Below, piece after piece: positions 36,336-45,730 of a DNA stretch of 64,000 nt. The notes under the pieces were generated by a model, which saw only the letters and a program-made list of their open reading frames with translations, was not told the origin of the DNA and searched no databases. The DNA is from Pseudomonas fluorescens (lineage in GTDB: Bacteria > Pseudomonadota > Gammaproteobacteria > Pseudomonadales > Pseudomonadaceae). Position 1 is the first letter of the stretch. Each line of letters opens with the position of its first letter. The stretch is from assembly GCF_001902145.1 (NCBI RefSeq), contig NZ_MRST01000026.1, positions 688,095 through 752,094 on the forward strand. The letters are read 5' to 3'. The position numbers and the translations under genes are program-made.

Positions 36336-39131
36336 ATGAGCCAAGCGCCCCTCGTCCTGGTGGACGGTTCTTCTTATCTGTACCGCGCCTTCCACGCGCT
36401 GCCACCGCTGACCACCTCCAAAGGCCTGCCCACCGGTGCGGTCAAGGGCGTGTTGAACATGCTCAAAAGCCTGCGCAAGCAGTACCCGGACAGCCCATTT
36501 GCGGTGGTCTTCGATGCCAAGGGTGGGACGTTTCGCGATGAAATGTACGCCGAATACAAGGCCAACCGCCCGAGCATGCCCGATGACATGCGCCTGCAGA
36601 TCGAGCCGCTGCATCAAAGCGTGATCGCTCTTGGCTTCCCGTTGCTGTGCGTCGAGGGCGTCGAGGCCGATGACGTGATCGGCACCCTGGCCCGCAGCAG
36701 CGCGGCCGCCAGCCGCCCGGTGGTGATCTCGACCGGTGACAAAGACATGGCGCAACTGGTGGATGGCCACATTACCCTGGTCAACACCATGACCGGTAGC
36801 TCGATGGACATCGAGGGCGTTAAGGAGAAATTCGGCGTCGCTCCGGAGCAGATCATCGACTATCTGGCGTTGATGGGGGATTCGTCTGACAACATTCCCG
36901 GCGTTCCGGGCATTGGCCCCAAGACCGCCTCCGGCTTGCTGGTGGGAGTCAATGGCGGCCTCAAAGAGCTTTATGAGCAGCTGGATATTGTGCCGACCCT
37001 GCCTATCCGTGGGGCCAAGACCCTGCCGGCCAAGCTGGAGGAGCATAAGGAGATGGCATTCCTGTCCTATCAGTTGGCGACGATCAAGATCGATGTGCCG
37101 CTGGATATCGGGCTGGATGACCTGCATCTGATCGAACCGGATCGCGAAAAGCTGCTTGAGCTGTACGCATTGCTTGAGTTCAAGAGCTGGTACGACGAAA
37201 TCCAGCGTGATACCAAGCGTGTCGAACTCAAGACGGCCAATGAAGTCGCGCCTGTTGCGGATGTACCCATGGAAGCGCTGGTATCGGTGCCCGTGGAGGC
37301 GGTTTACACCACCATCCTTGACCAGGCCACGTTCGATCTGTGGCTGAAGAAGCTCAACGACGCGAAGCTGTTTGCGTTCGATACCGAAACCACCGGGATC
37401 GACGCCCAGCAGGCGCAATTGGTCGGGGTTTCGTTCGCGGTGCAGCCCCATGAGGCGGCGTATGTTCCGCTGACGCACGCCTACATCGGTGCACCGCAAC
37501 AGCTGGACCGCGACACCGTGCTGCTGGCCCTGAAACCGCTGCTGGAAGACCCGACCAAGCTCAAGGTGGGCCAGCACGCCAAGTTCGACATGAACATCCT
37601 GGCTAACTGCGCCATTGGCGGCGACCCTGCGCAGGGCATTACCGTGCGCGGCATCGCCTTCGACACCATGCTCGAATCCTACGTGCTCAATTCCACCGCG
37701 ACGCGGCACGATATGGACAGCCTGGCGAAGAAGTACCTGGACCACGACACGGTCAGTTTCCAAGACATCGCCGGCAAAGGTGCCAAGCAACTCACGTTCG
37801 ACCAGATCGCCCTTGAGCAAGCCGGCCCTTACGCGGCCGAAGATGCCGATGTGACGTTGCGCCTGCACCAGCACCTGTACGCGCAGCTGACGGCGATCCC
37901 GAGCCTGGCCAGTGTGCTGACGGACATTGAGATCCCGCTGGTGCCGGTGCTGGCACGCATCGAGCGCCAGGGCGCACTGGTGGACAAGGACCTGCTCGGC
38001 ATCCAGAGCATCGAGCTGGGTAACAAGATGGTTGAGCTGGAGCGCCAGGCGTACGAGATCGCCGGCGAAGAATTCAACCTGGGGTCGCCCAAGCAGCTCG
38101 GGGCGATTCTGTACGAGAAGCTCGGCATGCCGGTGCTGAAAAAAACCGGCAAGGGCCAGGCATCCACGGCTGAGGAAGTGTTGGCCAAACTGGCCGAAGA
38201 TGATTTTCCGCTGCCCAAGGTACTGATGCAGTACCGCAGCATGAGCAAGCTCAAAAGTACCTATACCGACCGCTTGCCGGAACAGATCAACCCGCGCACC
38301 GGGCGTATTCATACGTCTTACCATCAGGCCGTCGCGGCGACCGGGCGCTTGTCCTCCAGCGATCCGAACCTGCAGAACATCCCGGTGCGCACCGCCGAGG
38401 GGCGGCGCATTCGCCAGGCGTTTGTCGCGCCCAAGGGCTACAAGCTGCTGGCGGCGGACTATTCGCAGATCGAGCTGCGGATCATGGCGCATTTGTCCAA
38501 GGACGAAGGCTTGATGAACGCCTTCCGCAATGACCTAGACGTGCACACGGCCACGGCGGCCGAAGTGTTCAAGGTCGAGTTGAATGAGGTCACGTCCAAC
38601 CAGCGCCGCAGCGCCAAGGCGATCAACTTCGGCCTGATCTACGGCATGGGTGCCCAGAAGCTCGGCAAGGATATCGGTGTCGATACCAAGACCGCCAAGG
38701 CTTACATCGACGTGTACTTCGCCCGCTACCCAGGGGTTCGCGAATACATGGAGCGCACCCGCGCCCAGGCGGCGGATCAGGGGTATGTCGAAACCTTCTT
38801 CGGGCGGCGCCTGTACTTGCCGGACATCAACTCCAACAAGCCCCAGGAGCGCGCGGCGGCAGAGCGCACCGCGATCAACGCGCCGATGCAGGGCACGGCG
38901 GCGGACATCATCAAGAAAGCCATGGTGCAGGTGGATAACTGGCTGACCGAGTCGGGCCTGGATGCCAAGGTCATCCTTCAGGTGCACGACGAATTGGTGC
39001 TGGAGGTGCGTGAAGACCTGGTCGCGCAGGTCAGCGAGAAAATTCGCGAGCATATGAGCGCTGCGGCGCAGTTGGACGTGCCTTTGGTGGTGGACGTAGG
39101 CGTAGGCGATAACTGGGACGAGGCGCACTGA
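36336..39131 (+). CDS. polA: DNA polymerase I
   Basis: 931 residues from the ATG of MSQAPLVLVDGSSYLYRAF; an in-frame TTG 12 bases upstream is less likely. The 5'-3' exonuclease domain (1-300) has DKDMAQLV and GVPGIGPKTA. The 3'-5' exonuclease has FAFDTETTGID, so proofreading residues are present. The polymerase domain has LLAADYSQIELRIMAHLS and LQVHDELVLEV. It acts in gap filling and Okazaki fragment maturation. A 730-codon open frame on the opposite strand is a shadow. Confidence 0.98.
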   Translation: MSQAPLVLVDGSSYLYRAFHALPPLTTSKGLPTGAVKGVLNMLKSLRKQYPDSPFAVVFDAKGGTFRDEMYAEYKANRPSMPDDMRLQIEPLHQSVIALGFPLLCVEGVEADDVIGTLARSSAAASRPVVISTGDKDMAQLVDGHITLVNTMTGSSMDIEGVKEKFGVAPEQIIDYLALMGDSSDNIPGVPGIGPKTASGLLVGVNGGLKELYEQLDIVPTLPIRGAKTLPAKLEEHKEMAFLSYQLATIKIDVPLDIGLDDLHLIEPDREKLLELYALLEFKSWYDEIQRDTKRVELKTANEVAPVADVPMEALVSVPVEAVYTTILDQATFDLWLKKLNDAKLFAFDTETTGIDAQQAQLVGVSFAVQPHEAAYVPLTHAYIGAPQQLDRDTVLLALKPLLEDPTKLKVGQHAKFDMNILANCAIGGDPAQGITVRGIAFDTMLESYVLNSTATRHDMDSLAKKYLDHDTVSFQDIAGKGAKQLTFDQIALEQAGPYAAEDADVTLRLHQHLYAQLTAIPSLASVLTDIEIPLVPVLARIERQGALVDKDLLGIQSIELGNKMVELERQAYEIAGEEFNLGSPKQLGAILYEKLGMPVLKKTGKGQASTAEEVLAKLAEDDFPLPKVLMQYRSMSKLKSTYTDRLPEQINPRTGRIHTSYHQAVAATGRLSSSDPNLQNIPVRTAEGRRIRQAFVAPKGYKLLAADYSQIELRIMAHLSKDEGLMNAFRNDLDVHTATAAEVFKVELNEVTSNQRRSAKAINFGLIYGMGAQKLGKDIGVDTKTAKAYIDVYFARYPGVREYMERTRAQAADQGYVETFFGRRLYLPDINSNKPQERAAAERTAINAPMQGTAADIIKKAMVQVDNWLTESGLDAKVILQVHDELVLEVREDLVAQVSEKIREHMSAAAQLDVPLVVDVGVGDNWDEAH

Positions 39132-39223
39132 TTCTGCGGCTTTGCCATCACCATGAGTGGTGGCGAAGCGGTTTAGATCGGAAACCTTCGTCAGTTATTT
39201 CCAATAGTTTTTTGAGCCTGTCG

Positions 39224-39251
39224 GAACTTAACCTGTGAACTGCCACTCAGA
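39224..39251 (+). promoter_or_regulatory. AlgU (sigma-22)-type promoter of ersA
   Basis: GAACTT (39224-39229), 17-base spacer, TCAGA (39247-39251), matching the GAACTT-N16/17-TCtgA envelope-stress consensus. Confidence 0.78.
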
Positions 39252-39257
39252 GTTACT

Positions 39258-39389
39258 GAATGGGTGGTGAAGCCCTTCAATGCTCCTATGTTGTGTTAAG
39301 TGTTGGCAGATAATTCTGGGCCCCGCCCTAGCGGTCCGGAACTTGAACCCCGAACTTCCCCTCCCCAAAAGAAGTCCGGGGTTTTTTTT
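39258..39389 (+). ncRNA. ersA: ErsA small RNA (Spot 42-like)
   Basis: The polA-engB gap holds an AlgU-type promoter with a predicted start near 39258. It ends in a strong terminator, CCCCGAACTTC (39348-39358) pairing with GAAGTCCGGGG (39371-39381), followed by eight T. The predicted length of about 132 bases and the location match ErsA of P. aeruginosa, which I recall as an Hfq-linked, AlgU-dependent regulator of envelope and alginate genes. The C-rich loop (CCCCTCCCC) is a probable target-pairing region. Confidence 0.85.
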
Positions 39390-39402
39390 GCCCGCAGAAA
39401 AG

Positions 39403-40044
39403 TTATTCGGCGATTTCTGTGCCCTTGTCCGCCAATTCCATCCAGCCGGCCAGTACGGTGTAGGCTTCTTCCAGGCCCATGCGCTTGGGGGCGGAGAACA
39501 GCTGAATCGTGATGGTATCGCCCCAGCCCTTACGGATTTCGGACTGCACTTTGAGCAGGGTGTTCTTGGCTGCGCCGTAGGTAAGCTTGTCGGCCTTGGT
39601 CAGCAAAATGTGCATCGGCATGCCGCTGGCGACAGCCCAGTCGAGCATCAGCAAGTCGAAGTCGGTCATTGGATGGCGGATGTCCATCATCAGGATCAAA
39701 CCCTTCAAACTCTCGCGACCACCCAGGTATGCCTCAAGGTGACGCTGCCAGTGCAGCTTCAGCGGGATAGGTACTTTTGCATAACCGTAGCCCGGCAGGT
39801 CGACCAGACGCCGATCATCGTCTAGCTTGAAGAAGTTGAGTAGTTGCGTGCGGCCCGGGGTTTTCGAGGTGCGCGCCAGGCTGGCGTGGGTCAGGGTGTT
39901 CAGTGCGCTGGATTTACCGGCGTTGGAACGGCCGGCAAAGGCGACTTCAAAGCCCTCGTCATCGGGGCATTGGTCCACTTTGGCGGCGCTGAGCATGAAG
40001 GTGGACTGTTGGCACAGGCCGAGGATGGGGTTCTTGAGTTGCAT
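39403..40044 (-). CDS. engB: Ribosome biogenesis GTPase YihA/YsxC
   Basis: 213 residues from [21 protein letters not shown]; a longer upstream frame has no support. G1 [10 protein letters not shown]2 TPGRTQ, G3 [11 protein letters not shown]4 LTKADKL. An essential GTPase in large-subunit assembly. It is convergent with polA and the ersA sRNA; the ersA terminator ends 14 bases before its stop codon. Confidence 0.95.
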   Translation of the reverse strand: MQLKNPILGLCQQSTFMLSAAKVDQCPDDEGFEVAFAGRSNAGKSSALNTLTHASLARTSKTPGRTQLLNFFKLDDDRRLVDLPGYGYAKVPIPLKLHWQRHLEAYLGGRESLKGLILMMDIRHPMTDFDLLMLDWAVASGMPMHILLTKADKLTYGAAKNTLLKVQSEIRKGWGDTITIQLFSAPKRMGLEEAYTVLAGWMELADKGTEIAE

Positions 40045-40094
40045 GAGATTTCCGATGTGGGCGGTGCCGAGAAAGGGTGCGGCAAGCGGTGTCG

Positions 40095-40123
40095 TTTCCG
40101 TTTCAGTAGCGCCAGTATATAAT
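40095..40123 (+). promoter_or_regulatory. Candidate promoter for the cytochrome c5/c4 genes
   Basis: TTTCCG (40095-40100), 17-base spacer, TATAAT (40118-40123). The -10 is perfect and the -35 weak. Located 110 bases before the broken c5 gene. Confidence 0.45.
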
Positions 40124-40236
40124 GCCGCAGATTTTGTGTGTGCTTTGTCCCAGCGAAGGGTGAGGCTCACGGGAGCGAAAGACCTTTATTGCGCATTAGA
40201 ACGCAAAACGCTCTCAAACCCTGAAAAGGTCGATGT

Positions 40237-40444
40237 ATGGACCGACGGTTGCTCGCTTCTGCTGCCCTGATTGCGCTCTACGGCGCTCAGGCTACACAGG
40301 ATCAACCGAGTTTGCATGGTCAGGCTGACGCAGCACGTGACCCAGGGTTTCAAGGCAATGCCGCCGCGTGGTTTGTGCATGGACTGCAGTACTGAGGATT
40401 ACCAGGCCGTCATTGATGTGATGGTGAGTAAACCCGGTAGATAA
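40237..40444 (+). pseudogene. Cytochrome c5-like gene, heme site lost and frameshifted
   Basis: AAAAGG precedes an ATG that starts a signal-peptide-like sequence (MDRRLLASAALIALYGAQAT, then QDQ). One frame over, the DNA reads NRVCMVRLTQHVTQGFKAMP followed by PRGLCMDCSTEDYQAVIDVM, the C-terminal half of a cytochrome c5. The CxxCH heme motif and about 30 residues between NRVCM and LTQHV are missing. This implies a deletion plus a frameshift. The first frame stops at 40395, the second at 40444. The intact gene occupies the same position (PA5491) in P. aeruginosa. Confidence 0.75.
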
Positions 40445-40477
40445 CTCTTAAACCCTTAGCCGTAGTTGGATTAGCTG

Positions 40478-41104
40478 ATGAACAAACTGATCGTGAGTCT
40501 GCTGTTGACCTTGGGCATCACAGGCGCTGCCGTCGCTGCAGAGGGCCCCCTCAAAGGTGATGCCACTGCCGGTCAAGCGAAGGCCGCCGTATGTGGTGCC
40601 TGCCACGGGCCGGATGGTAACAGCCCGGCACCGAACTTCCCCAAACTGGCCGGCCAGGGTGAACGTTACCTGAGCAAGCAGATGCACGACATCAAGAGCG
40701 GCAAGCGCACGGTGCTGGAAATGACCGGCATGTTGACCAATCTCAGCGATCAGGACCTTGCGGACCTTGCGGCATATTTTGCCAGCCAGAAGGGCAGCGT
40801 GGGAGCTGCCGATCCTAAATTGGTCGCCCGAGGAGAGCAGTTGTTCCGTGGCGGTAACCTGGAAAAAGGCTTGCCCGCCTGCACCGGTTGCCACTCGCCC
40901 AATGGCGCAGGTAACGCTGCCGCAGGCTTCCCGCACCTGAGCGGCCAGCACGCCACCTACATCGCCAAGCAGTTGACCGACTTCCGCAAAGAAGAAGCCG
41001 GCCGGGCCAACGATGGCGACGCCATGACCATGCGTACCATCGCTCGCAAGCTGAGCGACGAAGACATCGCAGCCCTCTCCAGTTATATCCAGGGCCTGCA
41101 CTGA
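40478..41104 (+). CDS. Diheme cytochrome c4
   Basis: 208 residues with a signal peptide (MNKLIVSLLLTLGITGAAVAA). Two heme sites, CGACH (near residue 40) and CTGCH (near residue 135), in two similar halves of about 90 residues, each with a distal Met. c4 cytochromes carry electrons in the periplasm to terminal oxidases, so this is a plausible donor for the oxidase encoded at 17-25 kb. Followed by a good terminator. Confidence 0.95.
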   Translation: MNKLIVSLLLTLGITGAAVAAEGPLKGDATAGQAKAAVCGACHGPDGNSPAPNFPKLAGQGERYLSKQMHDIKSGKRTVLEMTGMLTNLSDQDLADLAAYFASQKGSVGAADPKLVARGEQLFRGGNLEKGLPACTGCHSPNGAGNAAAGFPHLSGQHATYIAKQLTDFRKEEAGRANDGDAMTMRTIARKLSDEDIAALSSYIQGLH

Positions 41105-41150
41105 CGGGGCTGGGCGTTAACGCTCGATTAATCCCGCGATGCAAGCATAA

Positions 41151-41178
41151 AAAGGGTGGCTTAGGCCGCCCTTTTTTG
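41151..41178 (+). terminator. Rho-independent terminator after cytochrome c4
   Basis: AAAGGGTGGC (41151-41160) pairs with GCCGCCCTTT (41165-41174, one G-T pair), loop TTAG, followed by further T. Confidence 0.85.
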
Positions 41179-41271
41179 TGGCCGCTGCCGTTACACTAAC
41201 GAACTCATGTCCGCGTAGACCTGTCACAACAAAGGTCGCGTGAGGCGACTTTATTTGTCCAGGAGTAAAGC

Positions 41272-41907
41272 ATGCGTAATCTGATCCTCAGCGCCGCTCT
41301 CGTCACTGCCAGCCTCTTCGGCATGACCGCACAAGCTGCCGATGTGCCGCTTGAAGCCGGTAAAACCTATGTAGAACTGGCTAACCCGGTTCCGGTTGCG
41401 GTACCCGGCAAGATCGAAGTGGTGGAGCTGTTCTGGTACGGCTGCCCGCATTGCTACGCCTTCGAGCCGACTATCAACCCATGGGCTGAAAAGCTGCCCA
41501 AGGACGTTAACTTCCGTCGCATTCCTGCCATGTTCGGTGGCCCATGGGACGCCCACGGCCAACTGTTCCTGACCCTGGAAGCCATGGGCGTGGAGCACAA
41601 GGTCCATAACGCGGTATTCAACGCGATTCAGAAAGAAGGCAAGCGCCTGACCAAGCCGGAAGAAATGGCTGACTTCGTTGCCACTCAAGGTGTCGACAAG
41701 GACAAGTTCCTGGCGACCTTCAACTCCTTCGCTATCCAGGGCCAGATCAAGCAGGCCAAGGAACTTGCGCAGAAGTACGGCGTGCAAGGCGTTCCAACCC
41801 TGATCGTCAACGGCAAATACCGTTTCGACCTGGGCACTACCGGTGGTCCTGAAGCGACCCTGAACGTTGCTGACCAACTGATTGCCAAAGAACGCGCTGC
41901 CAAGTAA
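41272..41907 (+). CDS. dsbA: Periplasmic thiol:disulfide oxidase DsbA
   Basis: 211 residues. Signal peptide MRNLILSAALVTASLFGMTAQAA, active site CPHC in FWYGCPHCYAFEP, and the cis-Pro loop GVPTLIVNGKYRF. It introduces disulfides in exported proteins. The start has CAGGAG nearby. The next gene begins 10 bases after its stop. Confidence 0.95.
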   Translation: MRNLILSAALVTASLFGMTAQAADVPLEAGKTYVELANPVPVAVPGKIEVVELFWYGCPHCYAFEPTINPWAEKLPKDVNFRRIPAMFGGPWDAHGQLFLTLEAMGVEHKVHNAVFNAIQKEGKRLTKPEEMADFVATQGVDKDKFLATFNSFAIQGQIKQAKELAQKYGVQGVPTLIVNGKYRFDLGTTGGPEATLNVADQLIAKERAAK

Positions 41908-41917
41908 GGGGCTCGCC

Positions 41918-42796
41918 ATGCGCCGCTGGGGTACCGAGCGTGTCGTTGGCCTGCATGAACCGCAGGTCAACGAGCATCACCTGGAGTCCACAGGCCTGCC
42001 GGCAGACAGCCGCTTGCGCCTGCTCAGCTTCAATATCCAGGTGGGCAACAGTACCGAGAAGTATCGCCACTACCTCACGCGTGGCTGGCAGCACCTGCTG
42101 CCCCACAAGGGGCGTACCGGTAACCTGCAGAAAATTGGCGACCTGCTCAGCGACTTCGACTTGGTCGCCCTGCAGGAAGCCGACGGCGGCAGCCTGCGCT
42201 CCGGCTATATCAACCAGGTGGAGCACCTTGCTCAGCTAGGGGCCTTCCCGTACTGGTATCAGCAACTCAACCGCAACCTGGGGCGCCTGGCGCAGCACAG
42301 CAACGGCGTACTCAGCCGCCTCAAACCCACGGCTATTGAAGATCACCCCTTGCCAGGCCCCAAAGGGCGCGGGGCGATCCTTGTGCGTTTTGGCGAAGGC
42401 CCGGAAGCCTTGGTGGTGGTGATGATGCACTTGGCCCTCGGGGGGCGTACGCGCAACCTGCAACTGGCCTACGTGCGTGAATTGATTGGTAACTACAAGC
42501 ACCAGGTGCTCATGGGTGACATGAACACCCATGCCAACGACCTGCTGCAGAATTCTCCGCTGCGCGACCTTGGGTTATTGGCGCCGCAAGTCGAAGCCAC
42601 GTTTCCCAGCTGGCGCCCGCAGCGCTGTCTGGACCATATCCTGCTCAGCCCAAGCCTCACACTGGAAAGTGTGCAGGTGCTAGCGCAGCCCATTTCCGAT
42701 CACCTGCCGGTCGCGGTAGAGATTCGTCTGCCGGGTTCGCTCACGGCTGATGCATTACCCGCGTTGAGCCCAGGCCCTCGCGGACCCCTTGCATGA
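41918..42796 (+). CDS. Endonuclease/exonuclease/phosphatase-fold protein
   Basis: 292 residues from MRRWGTERVVGLHEP; AAGGGG precedes the ATG. EEP motifs: LLSFNIQVGNS, LVALQEADGG, MMHLALGGR, LMGDMNTHAND and the C-terminal ISDHLPVAVE. A metal-dependent phosphodiesterase or nuclease of unknown substrate. Translationally coupled to the diguanylate cyclase gene (ATGA, 42793-42796), suggesting a shared function. Confidence 0.88.
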   Translation: MRRWGTERVVGLHEPQVNEHHLESTGLPADSRLRLLSFNIQVGNSTEKYRHYLTRGWQHLLPHKGRTGNLQKIGDLLSDFDLVALQEADGGSLRSGYINQVEHLAQLGAFPYWYQQLNRNLGRLAQHSNGVLSRLKPTAIEDHPLPGPKGRGAILVRFGEGPEALVVVMMHLALGGRTRNLQLAYVRELIGNYKHQVLMGDMNTHANDLLQNSPLRDLGLLAPQVEATFPSWRPQRCLDHILLSPSLTLESVQVLAQPISDHLPVAVEIRLPGSLTADALPALSPGPRGPLA

Positions 42797-44853
42797 GCGA
42801 CGACGCCCAGCGCTGGAAAGAGAAATACCTCCAGAGTATCGAGCAACAAGACAAACTCGAACGCCGCTGGGCTGCCCGCCTCGATTTGCTGCGCCGCGGG
42901 CTGGTGCGCAGCACGCTGGCCGCCGAAGGCACCGACCGCGCCGTCGATCAATGCATGAAAGAAATGCGCGATGTCGTGCGCACGGACGACATGGATGCTG
43001 CCCTCGCCGCTTTACTGCCGCGCCTGGAAAAGGCCGTGCTGGATTCGGAGCAGCGCCGCGAAACCCGCGTCGATCAGATCAGCACTGCGCTCACCGCCTT
43101 GGTCACCCAATTGCAAAAGCTGCCGCTGCCCCGCGAGGTGGCTCGCCCGCTGAAAACCTTCGCCAAGCAGCTTGATGGTCGCGTGGCACAAGCGCGGGAG
43201 ATACCCCTGCTACTCAGTGAGCTGAGCAGCCTGCAGGGGCAGGCGCTGAATAATCTGGAGCCTGAAGGCGAATCCGCACGCCCAGGCCCGGGCCTGTTGC
43301 AACGCCTGTTCGGTAGTAAAGAGGCCGCCAGTGAAGCGCTCCCGGTTGACGCTGAGCCACTGCCGGCAGCGCAATTGGCACCGCCAAAGCCTGTAGCGCC
43401 CACACCCGCGCCCGAACCGGAAGAACCTGCGCAATCGGAAGAATTGACCCAAGCCTTGCGTGCCTTTGCGCCGCTGTCACCCACACCCGTGGCCTTGAAG
43501 CCTGCGCCTGTTGCAGCGGCCGAAGGGCCAGAGGTCGCCAGCGAAACGCCGGTATTCGACGCTCCAGAGCTGCCGTCGATTGCGGTGCCTGAGCAATTAT
43601 CTGAACCCGACGTGCAGGCGCCACCGGTTGCGGAGCCTGCTCACGAAAGCGCACTCGCCGCCTTTATCGAACCGCCGCCGGCTCCAGTCGAAACGCCGGA
43701 TGAGACCACCATCGGCAGCCTGTCGCTGCCCCCTGTGCTGGAAAGCCCCGAGCCTGACGAACTGCAACCGGACGGCACCTACGCCCTGCCCGATTCGCCT
43801 GAACCGTCCTACAGTTCGGTGGCCAAGCACATTGAAGGCACTTTGCTTGGCCTGCTGGAAGATCTTTCCCTGCCCGAACGTCACCAGCCCCAGGCCGAGG
43901 CAATGCGTGAGCGTCTCGCCCATGGTTTGAATTGGTACGAACTGCTGCCGATCCTCGACGACCTGGCCGTGCTGATGCTGGCGGTCACCGACAGTGGCCA
44001 GCATGAGTTCGAGGCTTACCTCAAGCAGCTCAACGAGCGTCTCGAGGCATTCCAGGGTCATCTGCAGGTCGCTAGCGAGGGCCACGCCGACAGCAGCCTG
44101 GCCGCACGGGAGCTGGACACACAGATTCGTGAGCAGGTCGACGGCCTGCAAAGCAGCGTGCAGGACGCCGCCGACCTGGACAGCCTCAAGCAGGTGCTCG
44201 AAAGCCACCTTGAGGGCTTGCTCGGCACCATGGATGAACACCAGCAACAGCGTGACCTGCGCGAACAGGAAGTGGCCGCACGCCTTAAAGGCCTGGCTGA
44301 ACGCGTGGCCAATATGGAGCAGGAAGCCCAGGGCTACCGCGAGCATCTGGAGGTGCAGCGCCAGAAGGCCCTGATCGATCCGCTCACCGGCCTGCCCAAC
44401 CGCGCGGCGTGGAGCGAACGCCTCGATTACGAAGTCAACGCCTGGCATCAGCGGGGCAACAGCCTGTCGCTGGCCATGCTCGATCTGGACCACTTCAAGC
44501 GCATCAACGACGGCTACGGGCACTTGGCGGGGGACAAAGTCTTGAAGATCATCGCCAATGTGCTGAGAAAACGCCTGCGACCGACTGACTTCATCGCGCG
44601 TTTTGGCGGTGAAGAGTTTGTGCTGCTAATGCCCGACTCGGCCTTGGCAGATGCCTTGGCCGTAGGTGAAGTATTGCGTGAGGCTATTGCAGCGTGCCCG
44701 TTCCACTTCAAGGGTGAGCCGGTAACGATCACGGTGTCCATGGGCGTGGCGCAGTTTCAGGCCGGCGAGCGCAGTGACCTGGCGCTCAAGCGTGCCGACG
44801 AGGCGCTCTACAGGGCAAAGGCTGCGGGACGTAATCAGGTGCAGGCGGCATAA
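42793..44853 (+). CDS. dgcH: GGDEF diguanylate cyclase (DgcH-like)
   Basis: 686 residues. N-terminal helical region (1-140), a long Pro/Ala/Glu-rich linker (about 180-340), a second coiled-coil region (350-540) and a C-terminal GGDEF domain. The active site GGEEF is at 605-609, with the inhibitory RPTD site five residues upstream. All residues for c-di-GMP synthesis are present. No membrane helix is evident. By position it is PA5487, named DgcH in P. aeruginosa; the name is given on synteny. Confidence 0.88.
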   Translation: MSDDAQRWKEKYLQSIEQQDKLERRWAARLDLLRRGLVRSTLAAEGTDRAVDQCMKEMRDVVRTDDMDAALAALLPRLEKAVLDSEQRRETRVDQISTALTALVTQLQKLPLPREVARPLKTFAKQLDGRVAQAREIPLLLSELSSLQGQALNNLEPEGESARPGPGLLQRLFGSKEAASEALPVDAEPLPAAQLAPPKPVAPTPAPEPEEPAQSEELTQALRAFAPLSPTPVALKPAPVAAAEGPEVASETPVFDAPELPSIAVPEQLSEPDVQAPPVAEPAHESALAAFIEPPPAPVETPDETTIGSLSLPPVLESPEPDELQPDGTYALPDSPEPSYSSVAKHIEGTLLGLLEDLSLPERHQPQAEAMRERLAHGLNWYELLPILDDLAVLMLAVTDSGQHEFEAYLKQLNERLEAFQGHLQVASEGHADSSLAARELDTQIREQVDGLQSSVQDAADLDSLKQVLESHLEGLLGTMDEHQQQRDLREQEVAARLKGLAERVANMEQEAQGYREHLEVQRQKALIDPLTGLPNRAAWSERLDYEVNAWHQRGNSLSLAMLDLDHFKRINDGYGHLAGDKVLKIIANVLRKRLRPTDFIARFGGEEFVLLMPDSALADALAVGEVLREAIAACPFHFKGEPVTITVSMGVAQFQAGERSDLALKRADEALYRAKAAGRNQVQAA

Positions 44854-44942
44854 AAGATGTTCTGTTTTGTAATTTGACCGCCTGGTCGTGAGCCTTACGT
44901 TACACTGTTGCATTATCGTCTTTCAGTGTAATGCCTCTCGCC

Positions 44943-45719
44943 ATGAAATCCTTGTATATCGCTTTAGCGTTTCTTCTGCTCGCCGGCTGCGCCAGCGGCC
45001 CGCGCCTGAACACCAGCCATCCCTCGGTCAACCACGACAACCGTGTGCAGTTCGTTGTGGTGCATTACACCTCGACCAACCTTGAACGTTCCCTGGCGCT
45101 GTTGACCCATGGCCAGGTCAGCAGCCATTACCTGATCGGCGACGACGCCTCCGGCACCATCTACAAGCTGGTGGATGAAAGCCAGCGCGCCTGGCACGCC
45201 GGGGAAAGCGAGTGGATGGGGCGCACGTGGCTCAATTCCAGCTCCATCGGCATCGAGATCGTCAACCCAGGGTTCAGCGATACCCCGACGGGGCGTGTGT
45301 GGTACCCGTATTCCGAAGCGCAGGTACAGTCGCTGATCGTGCTGCTCAAGGACATCAGCAAGCGCAATGGCATCGACCCCAAGAACATCATCGGGCACAG
45401 CGACATTGCCCCGCTGCGCAAGCTGGACCCGGGGCCGTTGTTCCCCTGGAAGCGCCTGGCGGCAGAAGGCCTGGCCGTGTGGCCGGATGCCCAGGCGGTG
45501 GCCCGGTTCCAGGTGCAGTACGCCGCGCAGTTGCCAAGCATTACCTGGTTCCAGGAGGAGCTGGCGCGCCTGGGCTACCAGACGCCGCAGACCGGTGAGC
45601 TGGATGTGGCCACGCGGCACGTCATCGCTGCGTTCCAGATGCGCTTTCGCCCGTCATTGTTTGACGGCACCCCAGATGCTGAAAGTGCCGCGATCCTGAG
45701 GGCCTTGAATCACCGCTGA
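44943..45719 (+). CDS. ampDh2: N-acetylmuramoyl-L-alanine amidase AmpDh2
   Basis: 258 residues. Lipobox LLLAGCAS gives an outer-membrane lipoprotein. The amidase_2 domain has VVVHYTS, IEIVNPG and IGHSDIAPLRKLDPGP, the zinc His residues, and a C-terminal peptidoglycan-binding domain (QEELARLGYQTPQTGELDVA). It cleaves peptidoglycan in the periplasm, with a role in cell wall recycling and AmpC control. The ATG at 44943 is chosen by the signal; an ATG 12 bases upstream is possible. Confidence 0.92.
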   Translation: MKSLYIALAFLLLAGCASGPRLNTSHPSVNHDNRVQFVVVHYTSTNLERSLALLTHGQVSSHYLIGDDASGTIYKLVDESQRAWHAGESEWMGRTWLNSSSIGIEIVNPGFSDTPTGRVWYPYSEAQVQSLIVLLKDISKRNGIDPKNIIGHSDIAPLRKLDPGPLFPWKRLAAEGLAVWPDAQAVARFQVQYAAQLPSITWFQEELARLGYQTPQTGELDVATRHVIAAFQMRFRPSLFDGTPDAESAAILRALNHR

Positions 45720-45730
45720 TGGTGTAAAAA

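Noticed and set aside
36300-38492. 730-codon open frame antisense to polA
   Set aside because: Same explanation: polA is fully conserved on the plus strand and the antisense product is a low-complexity, His/Gln/Arg-rich shadow.
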